From NCBI GenBank assembly GCA_963808165.1, contig CAWEET010000001.1, positions 434,001 through 498,000 on the forward strand: DNA of 64,000 nucleotides, written 5' to 3'. Of the stretch, positions 1 to 15,968 are shown piece after piece. Numbering within the stretch: the first letter of the stretch is position 1; each line of letters starts with the position of its first letter. The notes beneath the pieces were generated by a model. That model saw nothing but the letters and a program-made list of their open reading frames with translations, made no database searches and had not been told where the DNA came from. The stretch comes from Thiosocius sp963808165. GTDB taxonomy: Bacteria > Pseudomonadota > Gammaproteobacteria > Chromatiales > Chromatiaceae. A program made the position numbers and the translations under genes.

Positions 1-1
1 T

Positions 2-3079
<3,078 letters not shown>

Positions 3080-3129
3080 GGAATCAGCCTCGATCCGCCC
3101 ATTAAGGACATAGAACGGGAGATACCGTC

Positions 3130-7341
<4,212 letters not shown>

Positions 7342-7355
7342 GCGAGTGGAATCTG

Positions 7356-7383
7356 CTCCGGCCGCTGTTGACAGCGGCCGGAG
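7356..7383 (+). terminator. Perfect 12-bp hairpin after rpoC
   Basis: A perfect 12-bp GC-rich stem (left arm 7356-7367, right arm 7372-7383) encloses the loop TTGA, 14 bp after the rpoC stop. No T run follows, so it may be a partial terminator, a pause or an RNase processing site rather than a classical intrinsic terminator. Its loop supplies the -35 element of the rpsL promoter. Confidence 0.6.
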
Positions 7384-7396
7384 AGACGCATAGAAT
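7368..7396 (+). promoter_or_regulatory. Sigma70-type promoter for the rpsL (str) operon
   Basis: TTGACA at 7368-7373 and TAGAAT at 7391-7396 are separated by exactly 17 bp, an almost ideal sigma70 promoter. The -35 box lies in the loop and right arm of the hairpin after rpoC. About 190 bp of leader precede rpsL; no small ORF was recognised in it. Confidence 0.75.
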
Positions 7397-7593
7397 TCGC
7401 AGCCTTCGCTGAAGGTAGTCCCCTGTGCCTGCCTGAAAAAATTGCGGCAAATCAGTCGCTTCGCGAAAAGTTTTTGAGATTCGAGCAATCGCAACGACGC
7501 CCGGCGCTTTCTGGAGCAGGTCGGACGGGGTCGGTTACGCGAATTTTTGACGTCGGCGCAAGGCATCGACGAGCCCCGGAGACGCAAGGTTAG

Positions 7594-7968
7594 ATGGCTA
7601 CTATTAATCAATTGGTCCGTAAGCCGCGCAAGCGCAAACTGGAAAAGAGCAACGTCCCGGCACTCGAGGCGTGTCCGCAGAAGCGCGGCGTTTGCACCCG
7701 TGTCTACACCACCACGCCGAAGAAGCCGAACTCGGCGCTGCGCAAGGTCGCGCGTGTACGCCTGACGAATGGCTTCGAGGTGTCGAGTTATATCGGTGGC
7801 GAAGGTCACAATCTGCAGGAGCACAGCGTGGTGTTGATTCGCGGCGGCCGTGTAAAGGACCTGCCGGGTGTGCGTTACCACGTCGTGCGCGGCAGCCTGG
7901 ATACCTCAGGTGTGGACAAGCGTCGTCAGGCGCGTTCGAAGTACGGCGCCAAACGTCCGAAGGGCTGA
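7594..7968 (+). CDS. rpsL: 30S ribosomal protein S12
   Basis: S12 (124 aa) sits at the decoding centre of the small subunit and controls reading accuracy. The two loops where streptomycin-resistance mutations occur, TTTPKKPNSALRK and GGRVKDLPGVRYH, carry the wild-type lysines (K43 and K88 in E. coli numbering). It is the first gene of the str operon, with its own promoter at 7368-7396, and rpsG follows after 75 bp. An ATG start and the full canonical N-terminus MATINQLVRK support the coordinates. Confidence 0.98.
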   Translation: MATINQLVRKPRKRKLEKSNVPALEACPQKRGVCTRVYTTTPKKPNSALRKVARVRLTNGFEVSSYIGGEGHNLQEHSVVLIRGGRVKDLPGVRYHVVRGSLDTSGVDKRRQARSKYGAKRPKG

Positions 7969-8043
7969 TTGCCCGGTATCGGACCAGTTGCGTTGAATGG
8001 GGCCGGTCTCGACCGGTCGCGAGTAGATCAAGAGTAAAGCGAA

Positions 8044-8514
8044 ATGCCCAGAAGAAGAGTTGCAGCCAAGCGTGAGATTCTGCCGGACCCCAAGTTCGGC
8101 AGCCAGACCCTGGCCAAGTTCATCAACATGGTGATGGAAGACGGCAAGAAGGCCGTCGCCGAGCGCATCCTTTATGGCGCGCTCGAGACCGTGACGACCC
8201 GTCGCGGCGGCGATCCCATGGATACGCTGGAGCTGGCGCTCGACAATGTCCGGCCGGTCGTCGAGGTAAAGTCGCGCCGCGTCGGTGGTGCCACCTACCA
8301 GGTGCCGATCGAGGTCCGTCCCATTCGTCGCAATACGCTGGCAATGCGCTGGCTGATCGACGCGGCGCGCAAGCGCAGTGAGAAGTCCATGGCGGCCCGT
8401 CTTGCCGGCGAGCTCATGGATGCGGCCGAGCAGAAGGGTGCTGCGGTCAAGAAGAAGGAAGAAACCCATCGCATGGCCGAGGCGAACAAAGCGTTCTCTC
8501 ATTACCGCTGGTAA
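8044..8514 (+). CDS. rpsG: 30S ribosomal protein S7
   Basis: S7 (156 aa) binds the 3' major domain of 16S rRNA and nucleates assembly of the 30S head, contacting E-site tRNA and mRNA. The N-terminus MPRRRVAAKR is canonical and the length equals the usual bacterial form. In E. coli S7 represses its own operon by binding the rpsL-rpsG spacer; here that spacer is 75 bp, so similar feedback is possible but was not demonstrated by a recognisable structure. fusA follows after 44 bp. Confidence 0.98.
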   Translation: MPRRRVAAKREILPDPKFGSQTLAKFINMVMEDGKKAVAERILYGALETVTTRRGGDPMDTLELALDNVRPVVEVKSRRVGGATYQVPIEVRPIRRNTLAMRWLIDAARKRSEKSMAARLAGELMDAAEQKGAAVKKKEETHRMAEANKAFSHYRW

Positions 8515-8558
8515 GCGCCAGCTCAATCGTTCTTTTACATCACGGGCGGGATAAGACA

Positions 8559-10652
8559 GTGGCACGTACCACACCCATTGAGCGATATCGCAATATCGGC
8601 ATCATGGCTCACATCGATGCGGGTAAGACGACCACGACCGAGCGTGTGCTCTACTATACCGGTGTCTCCCACAAGATCGGTGAGGTGCACGACGGCGCTG
8701 CGACCATGGACTGGATGGAGCAGGAGCAGGAGCGTGGCATCACTATCACCTCGGCTGCGACCACCTGTTTCTGGAGCGGTATGGCGCAGCAATATCCCCA
8801 GCACCGTATCAATATCATCGATACCCCGGGACACGTCGATTTCACTATCGAAGTGGAGCGCTCTCTGCGCGTCCTGGATGGCGCCGTGTTCGTGCTTTGT
8901 GCAGTCGGTGGCGTTCAGCCGCAGTCCGAAACGGTGTGGCGTCAGGCCAACCGGTACAAGGTGCCGCGCATGGCCTTCGTCAACAAGATGGACCGCATGG
9001 GTGCCAACTTCTTTCGTGTTGTCGAGCAAATGGAAGCGAGGTTGGGCGCAGTGCCGGTCCCGATCCAGGTGCCGATCGGTGCCGAAGAAGATTTCTGGGG
9101 TGTCGTCGATCTGGTCAAGATGAAAGCGATCAAGTGGTCGGAAGAGAACATGGGTACTCAGTTCGAGTACATCGATGTGCCTGAAGACCTGGTCGATACC
9201 TGCAAGGCTTGGCGCGAAAAGATGGTCGAGGCAGCTGCCGAGGCCAACGAAGAGCTGATGGAGAAGTACCTCGAGGGCGTCGAGCTCAGTGAGGATGAGG
9301 TCCTCGAAGGTCTGCGTCTGCGCACGCTGAGCCTGGATATCGTGCCCGTGACTTGCGGCACGGCATTCAAGAACAAGGGTGTCCAGGCAATGCTGGACAA
9401 GGTCATCGAACTGATGCCCGCGCCGACCGACGTGCCGGCGATCACCGGTTTGCTGGAAGACGATGAAACCGAAGCCAAGCGCCTGTCTTCGGACGATGCG
9501 CCGTTTGCGGCTCTGGCGTTCAAGATTGCCACCGACCCCTTCGTCGGGTCGCTGACTTTCTTCCGCTGCTACTCTGGTGTGCTGAACTCGGGCGACACCG
9601 TGTACAACCCGGTCAAGCGCAAAAAGGAACGGGTCGGTCGCATCCTGCAGATGCACGCCAACTCCCGTGAGGAGATCAAAGAGGTGCGCGCCGGCGATAT
9701 TGCCGCTGCAGTCGGTTTGAAAGATGTGACGACCGGCGACACCTTGTGTGATGCCCACAACGTTATCACGCTCGAGCGTATGGAGTTTCCGGAGCCGGTC
9801 ATCTCGGTTGCCGTCGAGCCCAAGACCAAGAGCGATCAGGAGAAGATGGGCATTGCGCTCGGTCGCCTGGCGCAGGAAGACCCGTCTTTTCGCGTGCACA
9901 CCGATGAAGAGTCCGGCCAGACCATCATCTCGGGTATGGGCGAGTTGCACCTCGACATCATCGTCGATCGTATGAGGCGCGAGTTCAAGGTCGAGGCGAA
10001 CGTCGGTGCACCGCAGGTGGCTTACCGCGAAACCATCCGCGCGAGCACGGAGGCCGAAGGCAAGTTCGTCCGCCAGTCCGGCGGCCGCGGCCAGTTCGGT
10101 CATGTGTGGTTGAAGATCGAGCCGCAGGAGGCCGGCGTCGGCTACGAATTCGTCAACGCGATCGTCGGTGGTGTCGTGCCGAAGGAGTACATTCCGGCAG
10201 TCGACAAGGGCATTCAGGAAGCAATGCAGGGCGGGGTCATCGCCGGCTACCCGGTCGTGGATGTCAAAGTCACGCTGCATGATGGCTCCTACCATGAAGT
10301 CGACTCGAACGAGAACGCATTCAAAATTGCCGGCTCGATGGGCTTCAAGTCCGGCGTCCAGAAGGCCAAGCCGGTAATCCTGGAGCCGATGATGAAGGTC
10401 GAGGTCGAGACGCCTGAAGAGTACATGGGTGACGTGATCGGCGATCTGAATTCGCGGCGCGGCATGGTGCAGGGGATGGAAGATGGGCCAACCGGAAAGA
10501 TGGTCAAGGCCGAGGTGCCGCTGGCGGAGATGTTCGGATATGCGACGTCGCTGCGCAGCTCAACCCAGGGCCGCGCGTCCTACAGCATGGAATTCGCCAA
10601 ATACAATGAAGTGCCCAGCAGTGTTGCTGAGGCGATCATGAAGAAACACTAA
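8559..10652 (+). CDS. fusA: Elongation factor G
   Basis: EF-G (697 aa) is the GTPase that moves tRNA and mRNA through the ribosome and helps recycle subunits. Visible GTP-binding motifs are the P-loop AHIDAGKTTTTE near the N-terminus, DTPGHVDFT and NKMDRMG. Domains II-V follow at normal length. The start is a GTG preceded by a purine-rich stretch; the next residues ARTTPIERYRNIGI match the family. It lies between rpsG and tuf in the classical str order with short spacers of about 45 bp. Confidence 0.98.
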   Translation: MARTTPIERYRNIGIMAHIDAGKTTTTERVLYYTGVSHKIGEVHDGAATMDWMEQEQERGITITSAATTCFWSGMAQQYPQHRINIIDTPGHVDFTIEVERSLRVLDGAVFVLCAVGGVQPQSETVWRQANRYKVPRMAFVNKMDRMGANFFRVVEQMEARLGAVPVPIQVPIGAEEDFWGVVDLVKMKAIKWSEENMGTQFEYIDVPEDLVDTCKAWREKMVEAAAEANEELMEKYLEGVELSEDEVLEGLRLRTLSLDIVPVTCGTAFKNKGVQAMLDKVIELMPAPTDVPAITGLLEDDETEAKRLSSDDAPFAALAFKIATDPFVGSLTFFRCYSGVLNSGDTVYNPVKRKKERVGRILQMHANSREEIKEVRAGDIAAAVGLKDVTTGDTLCDAHNVITLERMEFPEPVISVAVEPKTKSDQEKMGIALGRLAQEDPSFRVHTDEESGQTIISGMGELHLDIIVDRMRREFKVEANVGAPQVAYRETIRASTEAEGKFVRQSGGRGQFGHVWLKIEPQEAGVGYEFVNAIVGGVVPKEYIPAVDKGIQEAMQGGVIAGYPVVDVKVTLHDGSYHEVDSNENAFKIAGSMGFKSGVQKAKPVILEPMMKVEVETPEEYMGDVIGDLNSRRGMVQGMEDGPTGKMVKAEVPLAEMFGYATSLRSSTQGRASYSMEFAKYNEVPSSVAEAIMKKH

Positions 10653-10696
10653 CCGTCAGCGGTCTCAAGGCCTGACAGTAAGAAAGGGGTACAACA

Positions 10697-11887
10697 GTGT
10701 CCAAGGAAAAATTTCAACGCACAAAACCGCACGTAAACGTGGGCACGATTGGTCACGTAGACCATGGCAAGACGACGCTGACGGCGGCGATCACGACGCA
10801 CCAGGCCGCGAAGTTTGGTGGTGAGACGAAGGCTTACGACCAGATCGACAATGCCCCGGAAGAGCGTGAGCGTGGTATCACGATTGCGACGGCGCACGTG
10901 GAGTACGAGACGGCGGCGCGTCACTACGCGCACGTGGACTGCCCTGGGCACGCGGACTATGTGAAGAACATGATCACGGGTGCGGCGCAGATGGATGGTG
11001 CGATCCTGGTGGTTTCGGCGGCGGACGGTCCGATGCCGCAGACGCGCGAGCACATTCTGCTGTCGCGCCAGGTGGGTGTTCCGTACATCCTGGTGTACAT
11101 GAACAAGGCGGACATGGTCGACGACGCGGAGCTGCTGGAGCTGGTCGAGATGGAGATCCGCGAGCTGCTGGATTCATACGAATTCCCGGGCGACGACACG
11201 CCGATCATTATCGGTTCGGCGCTGAAGGCGCTGGAAAGCGAAGACTCTGAGATTGGCACGCAGTCGATTGACAAGCTGATGGAGGCGCTGGACTCGTACA
11301 TTCCGACGCCTGAGCGTGCGGTTGACGGCGACTTCATCATGCCGATTGAGGATGTGTTCTCGATTTCGGGTCGTGGCACGGTGGTGACTGGTCGTATCGA
11401 GCGTGGTGTGGTGAACGTGGGCGACGAGATCGAGATCGTCGGCATGAAGGACACGACGAAGACGACCTGCACGGGTGTGGAGATGTTCCGCAAGCTGCTG
11501 GACCGCGGCGAGGCTGGAGACAACGTGGGTGTGCTGTTGCGTGGTACGAAGCGTGACGATGTGGAGCGTGGTCAGGTGCTGGCGAAGCCGGGCTCGATCA
11601 AGCCGCACACGCATTTTGAGGCCGAGGTGTACGTACTGAGTAAGGATGAGGGTGGTCGTCATACCCCGTTCTTTAACGGCTACCGTCCGCAGTTTTATTT
11701 CCGCACCACGGATGTGACGGGTGCGTGTGAGCTGCCGGAAGGTATTGAGATGGTAATGCCGGGCGACAATGTGAAGATGACCGTGAAGCTGATTGCGCCG
11801 ATCGCGATGGACGAAGGTCTGCGCTTTGCAATCCGCGAGGGTGGTCGTACCGTCGGCGCCGGCGTCGTAGCCAAGATTATCGAGTGA
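10697..11887 (+). CDS. tuf: Elongation factor Tu
   Basis: EF-Tu (396 aa) delivers aminoacyl-tRNA to the ribosome as a GTP complex. The P-loop GHVDHGKT, the G3 motif DCPGH and the base-recognition motif NKAD (NKCD in many relatives) are all present, followed by the two beta-barrel domains. The start is a GTG after an AAAGGGG ribosome-binding site. Codon choice is odd: threonine and alanine are written mostly ACG and GCG through the first roughly 900 bases, unlike fusA and the ribosomal genes, and the last codons revert to the local style. That fits gene conversion with a second tuf copy elsewhere. rpsJ starts 5 bp after its stop. Confidence 0.98.
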   Translation: MSKEKFQRTKPHVNVGTIGHVDHGKTTLTAAITTHQAAKFGGETKAYDQIDNAPEERERGITIATAHVEYETAARHYAHVDCPGHADYVKNMITGAAQMDGAILVVSAADGPMPQTREHILLSRQVGVPYILVYMNKADMVDDAELLELVEMEIRELLDSYEFPGDDTPIIIGSALKALESEDSEIGTQSIDKLMEALDSYIPTPERAVDGDFIMPIEDVFSISGRGTVVTGRIERGVVNVGDEIEIVGMKDTTKTTCTGVEMFRKLLDRGEAGDNVGVLLRGTKRDDVERGQVLAKPGSIKPHTHFEAEVYVLSKDEGGRHTPFFNGYRPQFYFRTTDVTGACELPEGIEMVMPGDNVKMTVKLIAPIAMDEGLRFAIREGGRTVGAGVVAKIIE

Positions 11888-11892
11888 TATCA

Positions 11893-12204
11893 ATGTCCAG
11901 TCAGCGAATCCGTATCCGTCTGAAGTCCTTCGATCACCGGCTGATCGATCAGTCCGCCCGCGAGATCGTAGATACCGCGAAGCGTACCGGTGCCCAGGTG
12001 CTGGGGCCGATCCCTCTGCCGACCAAGAAGGAGCGTTTCACCATTCTCGTCTCGCCGCACGTCAACAAGGACGCGCGCGATCAGTACGAGATTCGCACGC
12101 ATAAACGCCTGATGGACATCGTGGATCCGACCGACAAGACGGTCGACGCCCTGATGAAGCTCGATCTGGCGGCGGGCGTTGATGTTCAGATCAAACTGAA
12201 CTGA
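11893..12204 (+). CDS. rpsJ: 30S ribosomal protein S10
   Basis: S10 (103 aa) is a head protein of the small subunit and also the NusE partner in transcription antitermination. The chosen ATG gives SSQRIRIRLKSFDHRLID, the usual start; an earlier in-frame GTG at 11884 would overlap tuf. It begins only 5 bp after tuf, so there is no room for the long L4-binding leader that precedes rpsJ in E. coli, and the S10 genes are probably read from the str promoter or from a promoter inside tuf. Confidence 0.97.
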   Translation: MSSQRIRIRLKSFDHRLIDQSAREIVDTAKRTGAQVLGPIPLPTKKERFTILVSPHVNKDARDQYEIRTHKRLMDIVDPTDKTVDALMKLDLAAGVDVQIKLN

Positions 12205-12214
12205 GGTTAGAGAG

Positions 12215-12865
12215 ATGGCGATTGGAATCGTAGGCCGCAAGGCGGGAATGACCCGCGTATTCACCGACGACGGTGCTTCAGTGCCGGTAACCGTGATCGA
12301 AGTCGAGCCGAACCGCGTTACCCAGGTTCGCTCGGCGGACAGCGACGGCTACAGCGCCATTCAGGTGACCGTGGGCAGCAAGAAGGCGTCTCGCCTGAGC
12401 AAGCCGATGGCGGGTCACTATGCGAAGGTCGGTGTCGAGGCCGGGCGCGGGCTTTGGGAGTTCCGCCCGGATGACCATGGTGGTGACGTGCCCGAAGTGG
12501 GCGCCGCGATCGATGCGTCCATGTTCGAAGTCGGTCAGAAAGTGGACGTCCGGGGCGTCAGCAAGGGCAAGGGATTTCAGGGCGGTGTGAAGCGTCACAA
12601 CTTCCGCACCCAGGATGCGACGCACGGCAACTCGCTGTCGCACCGCGCGGCTGGCTCGATCGGACAGTGTCAGACGCCGGGTCGTGTTTTCAAGGGTAAG
12701 AAGATGGCAGGGCACATGGGGTCCGAGCGCGTGAGTACGCAGAACCTTGAAGTGGTTCGCGTCGATACCGATCGCAACCTCCTTCTCGTGCGTGGCGCAG
12801 TGCCCGGTGCGCGTGGCGGCGACGTGATCATCACGCCCGCGATCAAACTGAAGAACAAGGGTTGA
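12215..12865 (+). CDS. rplC: 50S ribosomal protein L3
   Basis: L3 (216 aa) is an early-assembly large-subunit protein whose extended loop reaches toward the peptidyl transferase centre. The N-terminus MAIGIVGRKAGMTRVF and the loop segment GSIGQCQTPGRVFKGKKMAGHMG are typical, including the glutamine that is methylated by PrmB in enterobacteria. It follows rpsJ by 10 bp and precedes rplD by 4 bp. Confidence 0.97.
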   Translation: MAIGIVGRKAGMTRVFTDDGASVPVTVIEVEPNRVTQVRSADSDGYSAIQVTVGSKKASRLSKPMAGHYAKVGVEAGRGLWEFRPDDHGGDVPEVGAAIDASMFEVGQKVDVRGVSKGKGFQGGVKRHNFRTQDATHGNSLSHRAAGSIGQCQTPGRVFKGKKMAGHMGSERVSTQNLEVVRVDTDRNLLLVRGAVPGARGGDVIITPAIKLKNKG

Positions 12866-12869
12866 GAAC

Positions 12870-13472
12870 ATGGACCTGAACGTACAAGGCGGATCCAGCA
12901 TCGAAGTCTCTGACGCGGTGTTCGGCGCCGATTTCAAAGAGTCTTTGGTGCACCAGGTCGTCGTTGCCTACATGGCGGCGGCCCGTTCGGGCACCAAGGC
13001 GCAGAAGAACCGCTCGGCGGTCAGCGGCGGCGGCGCCAAGCCGTTTCGCCAGAAGGGTACCGGCCGCGCACGTCAGGGTACGATCCGCAGCCCGATTTTG
13101 CGCTCCGGCGGCGTGACTTTCGCGGCGATCCCGCGCAGCTACGAGCAGAAGGTCAACCGTAAGATGTATCGCGGGGCCCTGCGCTCGATTCTGTCGGAAC
13201 TGGTTCGTCAGGACCGCCTCGTTGTGGTCGATGCGTTCACGGTTGGCGCCCCGAAGACCAAGGAGTTGGCCGCGAAACTGGCTGAGCTCGACATCGACGA
13301 CGTGCTCATCGTGACCGAAGAGCTGGATGAGAATCTTTTGTTGGCCAGCCGCAACCTTTACAACGTCGATACGCGCACCCTCAGCGAGGTCGACCCGGTC
13401 AGCCTGGTGGGTTTCCAGAAGGTAGTGATCACCGCGGGTGCCCTGAAGGCCCTCGAGGAGAAGCTGGCATGA
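12870..13472 (+). CDS. rplD: 50S ribosomal protein L4
   Basis: L4 (200 aa) lines the peptide exit tunnel with its basic loop, seen here as GGGAKPFRQKGTGRARQGTIRSP near residue 60. In E. coli L4 also represses the S10 operon through the leader of rpsJ, which appears absent here. The ATG follows rplC by 4 bp and the 3' end overlaps rplW by 4 bp, suggesting translational coupling. Confidence 0.97.
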   Translation: MDLNVQGGSSIEVSDAVFGADFKESLVHQVVVAYMAAARSGTKAQKNRSAVSGGGAKPFRQKGTGRARQGTIRSPILRSGGVTFAAIPRSYEQKVNRKMYRGALRSILSELVRQDRLVVVDAFTVGAPKTKELAAKLAELDIDDVLIVTEELDENLLLASRNLYNVDTRTLSEVDPVSLVGFQKVVITAGALKALEEKLA

Positions 13473-13765
13473 GTAAAGAACGTCTGATGACCATCCTGTT
13501 GAGTCCCATCGTCTCTGAGAAGAGCGCCATGGCTGCGGATGCTGCCAACCAGTTCGCCTTCAAGGTTACGCCAGATGCGACCAAGCCGGAGATCGCTCAA
13601 GCTGTTGAGTTGATGTTCGACGTGAAGGTTGATCAGGTGCGCACGGTCAACGTCAGGGGCAAGGAAAAGCGCTTCGGTGCAAGGATGGGTAAGCGCAACA
13701 GCTGGAAAAAGGCCTACGTCCGGCTCCAGCAAGGCCACGATATCGATTTTGCCGGCGGCGCCTGA
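13469..13765 (+). CDS. rplW: 50S ribosomal protein L23
   Basis: L23 (98 aa) sits at the mouth of the exit tunnel and is the docking point for trigger factor and SRP. The conserved start (LMTILLSPIVSEKS) and the loop GKEKRFGARMGKRNSWKKAYV are visible. Its ATG overlaps the rplD stop (ATGA arrangement). A 32-bp spacer separates it from rplB. Confidence 0.97.
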   Translation: MSKERLMTILLSPIVSEKSAMAADAANQFAFKVTPDATKPEIAQAVELMFDVKVDQVRTVNVRGKEKRFGARMGKRNSWKKAYVRLQQGHDIDFAGGA

Positions 13766-13797
13766 GCGCGGCCACGGCACAGATAACGGATAGAACA

Positions 13798-14625
13798 ATG
13801 GCAATCGTCAAGACAAAACCGACTTCACCTGGCCGCCGCCACGTCGTCCAGGTCAAAAGTGAAGGGCTGCACAAAGGTGCGCCGCATGCGCCGCTGCTTG
13901 CGAAGAAGAGCAAGACCGGTGGCCGCAATAACAATGGCCGGGTTACCACCCGCCACAAGGGCGGTGGTCACAAGCAGCGCTATCGTGTGGTGGACTTCAA
14001 GCGCGACAAGGATGGTGTGCCGGGTATCGTAGAGCGGATCGAATACGATCCGAACCGTACTGCACACCTGGCCCTGATCAAGTACCTCGACGGCGAGCGT
14101 CGTTACATCATCGCGCCGTCTGCACTGAAGGCCGGTGACAGGATCACTTCCGGTCCCGAGGCCACGATCTCTGTCGGTAATTGCATGGCGCTGCGCAACA
14201 TCCCGGTCGGTAGCACCGTGCACTGCATCGAGCTCAAGATCGGCAAAGGTGCGCAGATCGCGCGCAGCGCCGGCGCATCGGCTCAGCTGGTGGCGCGTGA
14301 AGGTGACTACGCGACCATTCGCCTGCGCTCCGGCGAGATGCGCAAGGTGCATGCGGACTGCCGCGCGACCCTGGGTGCCGCCGGTAACTCCGAGCATAAC
14401 CTGCGAAAGCTGGGCAAGGCGGGCGCGAGTCGTTGGCGCGGTGTTCGGCCGACCGTCCGTGGCGTCGTGATGAACCCGGTCGATCACCCGCATGGTGGTG
14501 GTGAGGGCCGGACTTCCGGTGGTCGCCATCCGGTCAGCCCATGGGGTACGCCCACCAAGGGATTCAAGACGCGTTCGAACAAACGCACCGACCAATTTAT
14601 CGTACGCGATCGTCGGCGCAAGTAA
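13798..14625 (+). CDS. rplB: 50S ribosomal protein L2
   Basis: L2 (275 aa) bridges the subunits and is needed for peptidyl transferase assembly. The C-terminal signature VDHPHGGGEGRTSGGRHPVSPWG includes the conserved histidine linked to activity. Length is standard. rpsS follows after 22 bp with an AGGTTAGAAGG-like ribosome-binding region. Confidence 0.97.
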   Translation: MAIVKTKPTSPGRRHVVQVKSEGLHKGAPHAPLLAKKSKTGGRNNNGRVTTRHKGGGHKQRYRVVDFKRDKDGVPGIVERIEYDPNRTAHLALIKYLDGERRYIIAPSALKAGDRITSGPEATISVGNCMALRNIPVGSTVHCIELKIGKGAQIARSAGASAQLVAREGDYATIRLRSGEMRKVHADCRATLGAAGNSEHNLRKLGKAGASRWRGVRPTVRGVVMNPVDHPHGGGEGRTSGGRHPVSPWGTPTKGFKTRSNKRTDQFIVRDRRRK

Positions 14626-14647
14626 TCAGGTGAGAGGTTAGAAGGCA

Positions 14648-14920
14648 ATGCCACGTTCAATCCGCAAAGGTCCTTTTATTGATCTCCACCTGCAGAAGAA
14701 GGTGGATGCCGCTCGCGAGAGCAACGATCGACGTCCGATCAAAACCTGGTCGCGGCGCTCGATGGTGAGCCCGGACATGGTCGGGATGACGATTGCCGTT
14801 TACAACGGCAAACAGCACGTTCCCGTGCTCGTCTCCGAGAACATGGTCGGGCACAAACTCGGCGAATTCGCGGTGACCCGCAACTACCGCGGGCATGTCG
14901 CGGACAAGAAGTCTCGGTAA
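14648..14920 (+). CDS. rpsS: 30S ribosomal protein S19
   Basis: S19 (90 aa) is a head protein that forms a complex with S13 and contacts the A-site tRNA region. Canonical start MPRSIRKGPFIDLHL and the C-terminal GEFAVTRNYRGHVADKK are intact. rplV starts 10 bp downstream. Confidence 0.97.
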   Translation: MPRSIRKGPFIDLHLQKKVDAARESNDRRPIKTWSRRSMVSPDMVGMTIAVYNGKQHVPVLVSENMVGHKLGEFAVTRNYRGHVADKKSR

Positions 14921-14930
14921 GGAGAGAGTC

Positions 14931-15263
14931 ATGCAAGCTGTAGCAAAACTGCGTTTTGCACGCGTCTCGGCCCAGAAGGGGCGTTTGGTAGCTGACCAGA
15001 TTCGTGGGCTTCCGGTCGAGCAGGCATTGAATGTGCTGGCGTTCAGCAACAAAAAGGGCGCCTCGATGATGAAGAAGGTGCTGGACTCCGCTGTCGCAAA
15101 TGCGGAGAACAACGAAGGCGCCGACGTCGATGAATTGAAAGTCAAGGCCGTGTGGGTTGACGAAGGTCCGACCATGAAGCGCATCCGTGCGCGAGCCAAA
15201 GGTCGTGCTGCTCGAATTCTCAAGCGCACCAGCCATATCACCGTCACCGTAGCGGACGAGTAA
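14931..15263 (+). CDS. rplV: 50S ribosomal protein L22
   Basis: L22 (110 aa) has a long beta-hairpin in the exit tunnel where macrolide-resistance changes occur; the hairpin region reads TMKRIRARAKGRAARI, without an evident deletion or insertion. The ATG at 14931 was preferred over an upstream in-frame start inside rpsS because it follows GGAGAGAGTC and gives the usual MQAVAKLRFARVSAQK start. Confidence 0.97.
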   Translation: MQAVAKLRFARVSAQKGRLVADQIRGLPVEQALNVLAFSNKKGASMMKKVLDSAVANAENNEGADVDELKVKAVWVDEGPTMKRIRARAKGRAARILKRTSHITVTVADE

Positions 15264-15276
15264 GCGGGCAAAAATT

Positions 15277-15960
15277 ATGGGTCAAAAAGTACATCCTAAC
15301 GGCATTCGCCTCGGCATCGTCTCGGACTGGACGTCGAAGTGGTATGCCGACAGCAAGAATTACGCCGATCTCCTGAATACGGACCTGGCAGTGCGCGACT
15401 TCCTTAAGAACAAGTTACGCCAGGCGTCGGTAAGTCGTATCCAGATCGATCGTCCGGCCAAGAATGCACACATCACCATCCACACGGCACGTCCGGGTCT
15501 GGTGATTGGCAAGAAGGGCGAGGATATCGATGCGCTGCGCAAAGAGGTCGCCGCGCGTATGGGTATCCCGGTGCACATCAGCATCGAGGAGATCCGCAAG
15601 CCGGAGCTGGACGCCCAACTCGTCGCGGAGAGCATCGCGCAGCAGCTCGAGCGTCGCATCATGTTCCGTCGTGCAATGAAGCGAGCGGTGCAGAATTCGA
15701 TGCGGCTCGGCGCCCAGGGGATCAAGGTCAACATTGCCGGTCGACTGAATGGCGCTGAGATTGCGCGAAGCGAATGGTACCGCGAAGGTCGAGTGCCGCT
15801 GCACACGCTGCGCGCCGACATCGATTACGGTTTTGCCGAGGCGCAGACAACCTACGGGATCATTGGGGTCAAAACCTGGATCTTCAAGGGCGAAGTGTTC
15901 GGCGAACGTGAGGAAGAACAAGATGCGTCAGCGCCAGGCAAGGGCGCGCCGCGCGGGTGA
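15277..15960 (+). CDS. rpsC: 30S ribosomal protein S3
   Basis: S3 (227 aa) lines the mRNA entry channel and has helicase-related arginines. A KH domain with the GKKG loop (residues about 70-75) and the RRAMKRAVQ region are present, and the start MGQKVHPNGIRLGI is canonical. The C-terminal tail EEEQDASAPGKGAPRG is a low-complexity extension typical of the family. rplP follows after 8 bp. Confidence 0.97.
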   Translation: MGQKVHPNGIRLGIVSDWTSKWYADSKNYADLLNTDLAVRDFLKNKLRQASVSRIQIDRPAKNAHITIHTARPGLVIGKKGEDIDALRKEVAARMGIPVHISIEEIRKPELDAQLVAESIAQQLERRIMFRRAMKRAVQNSMRLGAQGIKVNIAGRLNGAEIARSEWYREGRVPLHTLRADIDYGFAEAQTTYGIIGVKTWIFKGEVFGEREEEQDASAPGKGAPRG

Positions 15961-15968
15961 GGTGAGAA

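Noticed and set aside
7397..7593. Riboswitch or leader peptide before rpsL
   Set aside because: No conserved leader structure or small ORF could be recognised by eye in the 190-bp leader.
8535..10295. 586-codon minus-strand frame opposite fusA
   Set aside because: Antisense shadow of a highly conserved gene.
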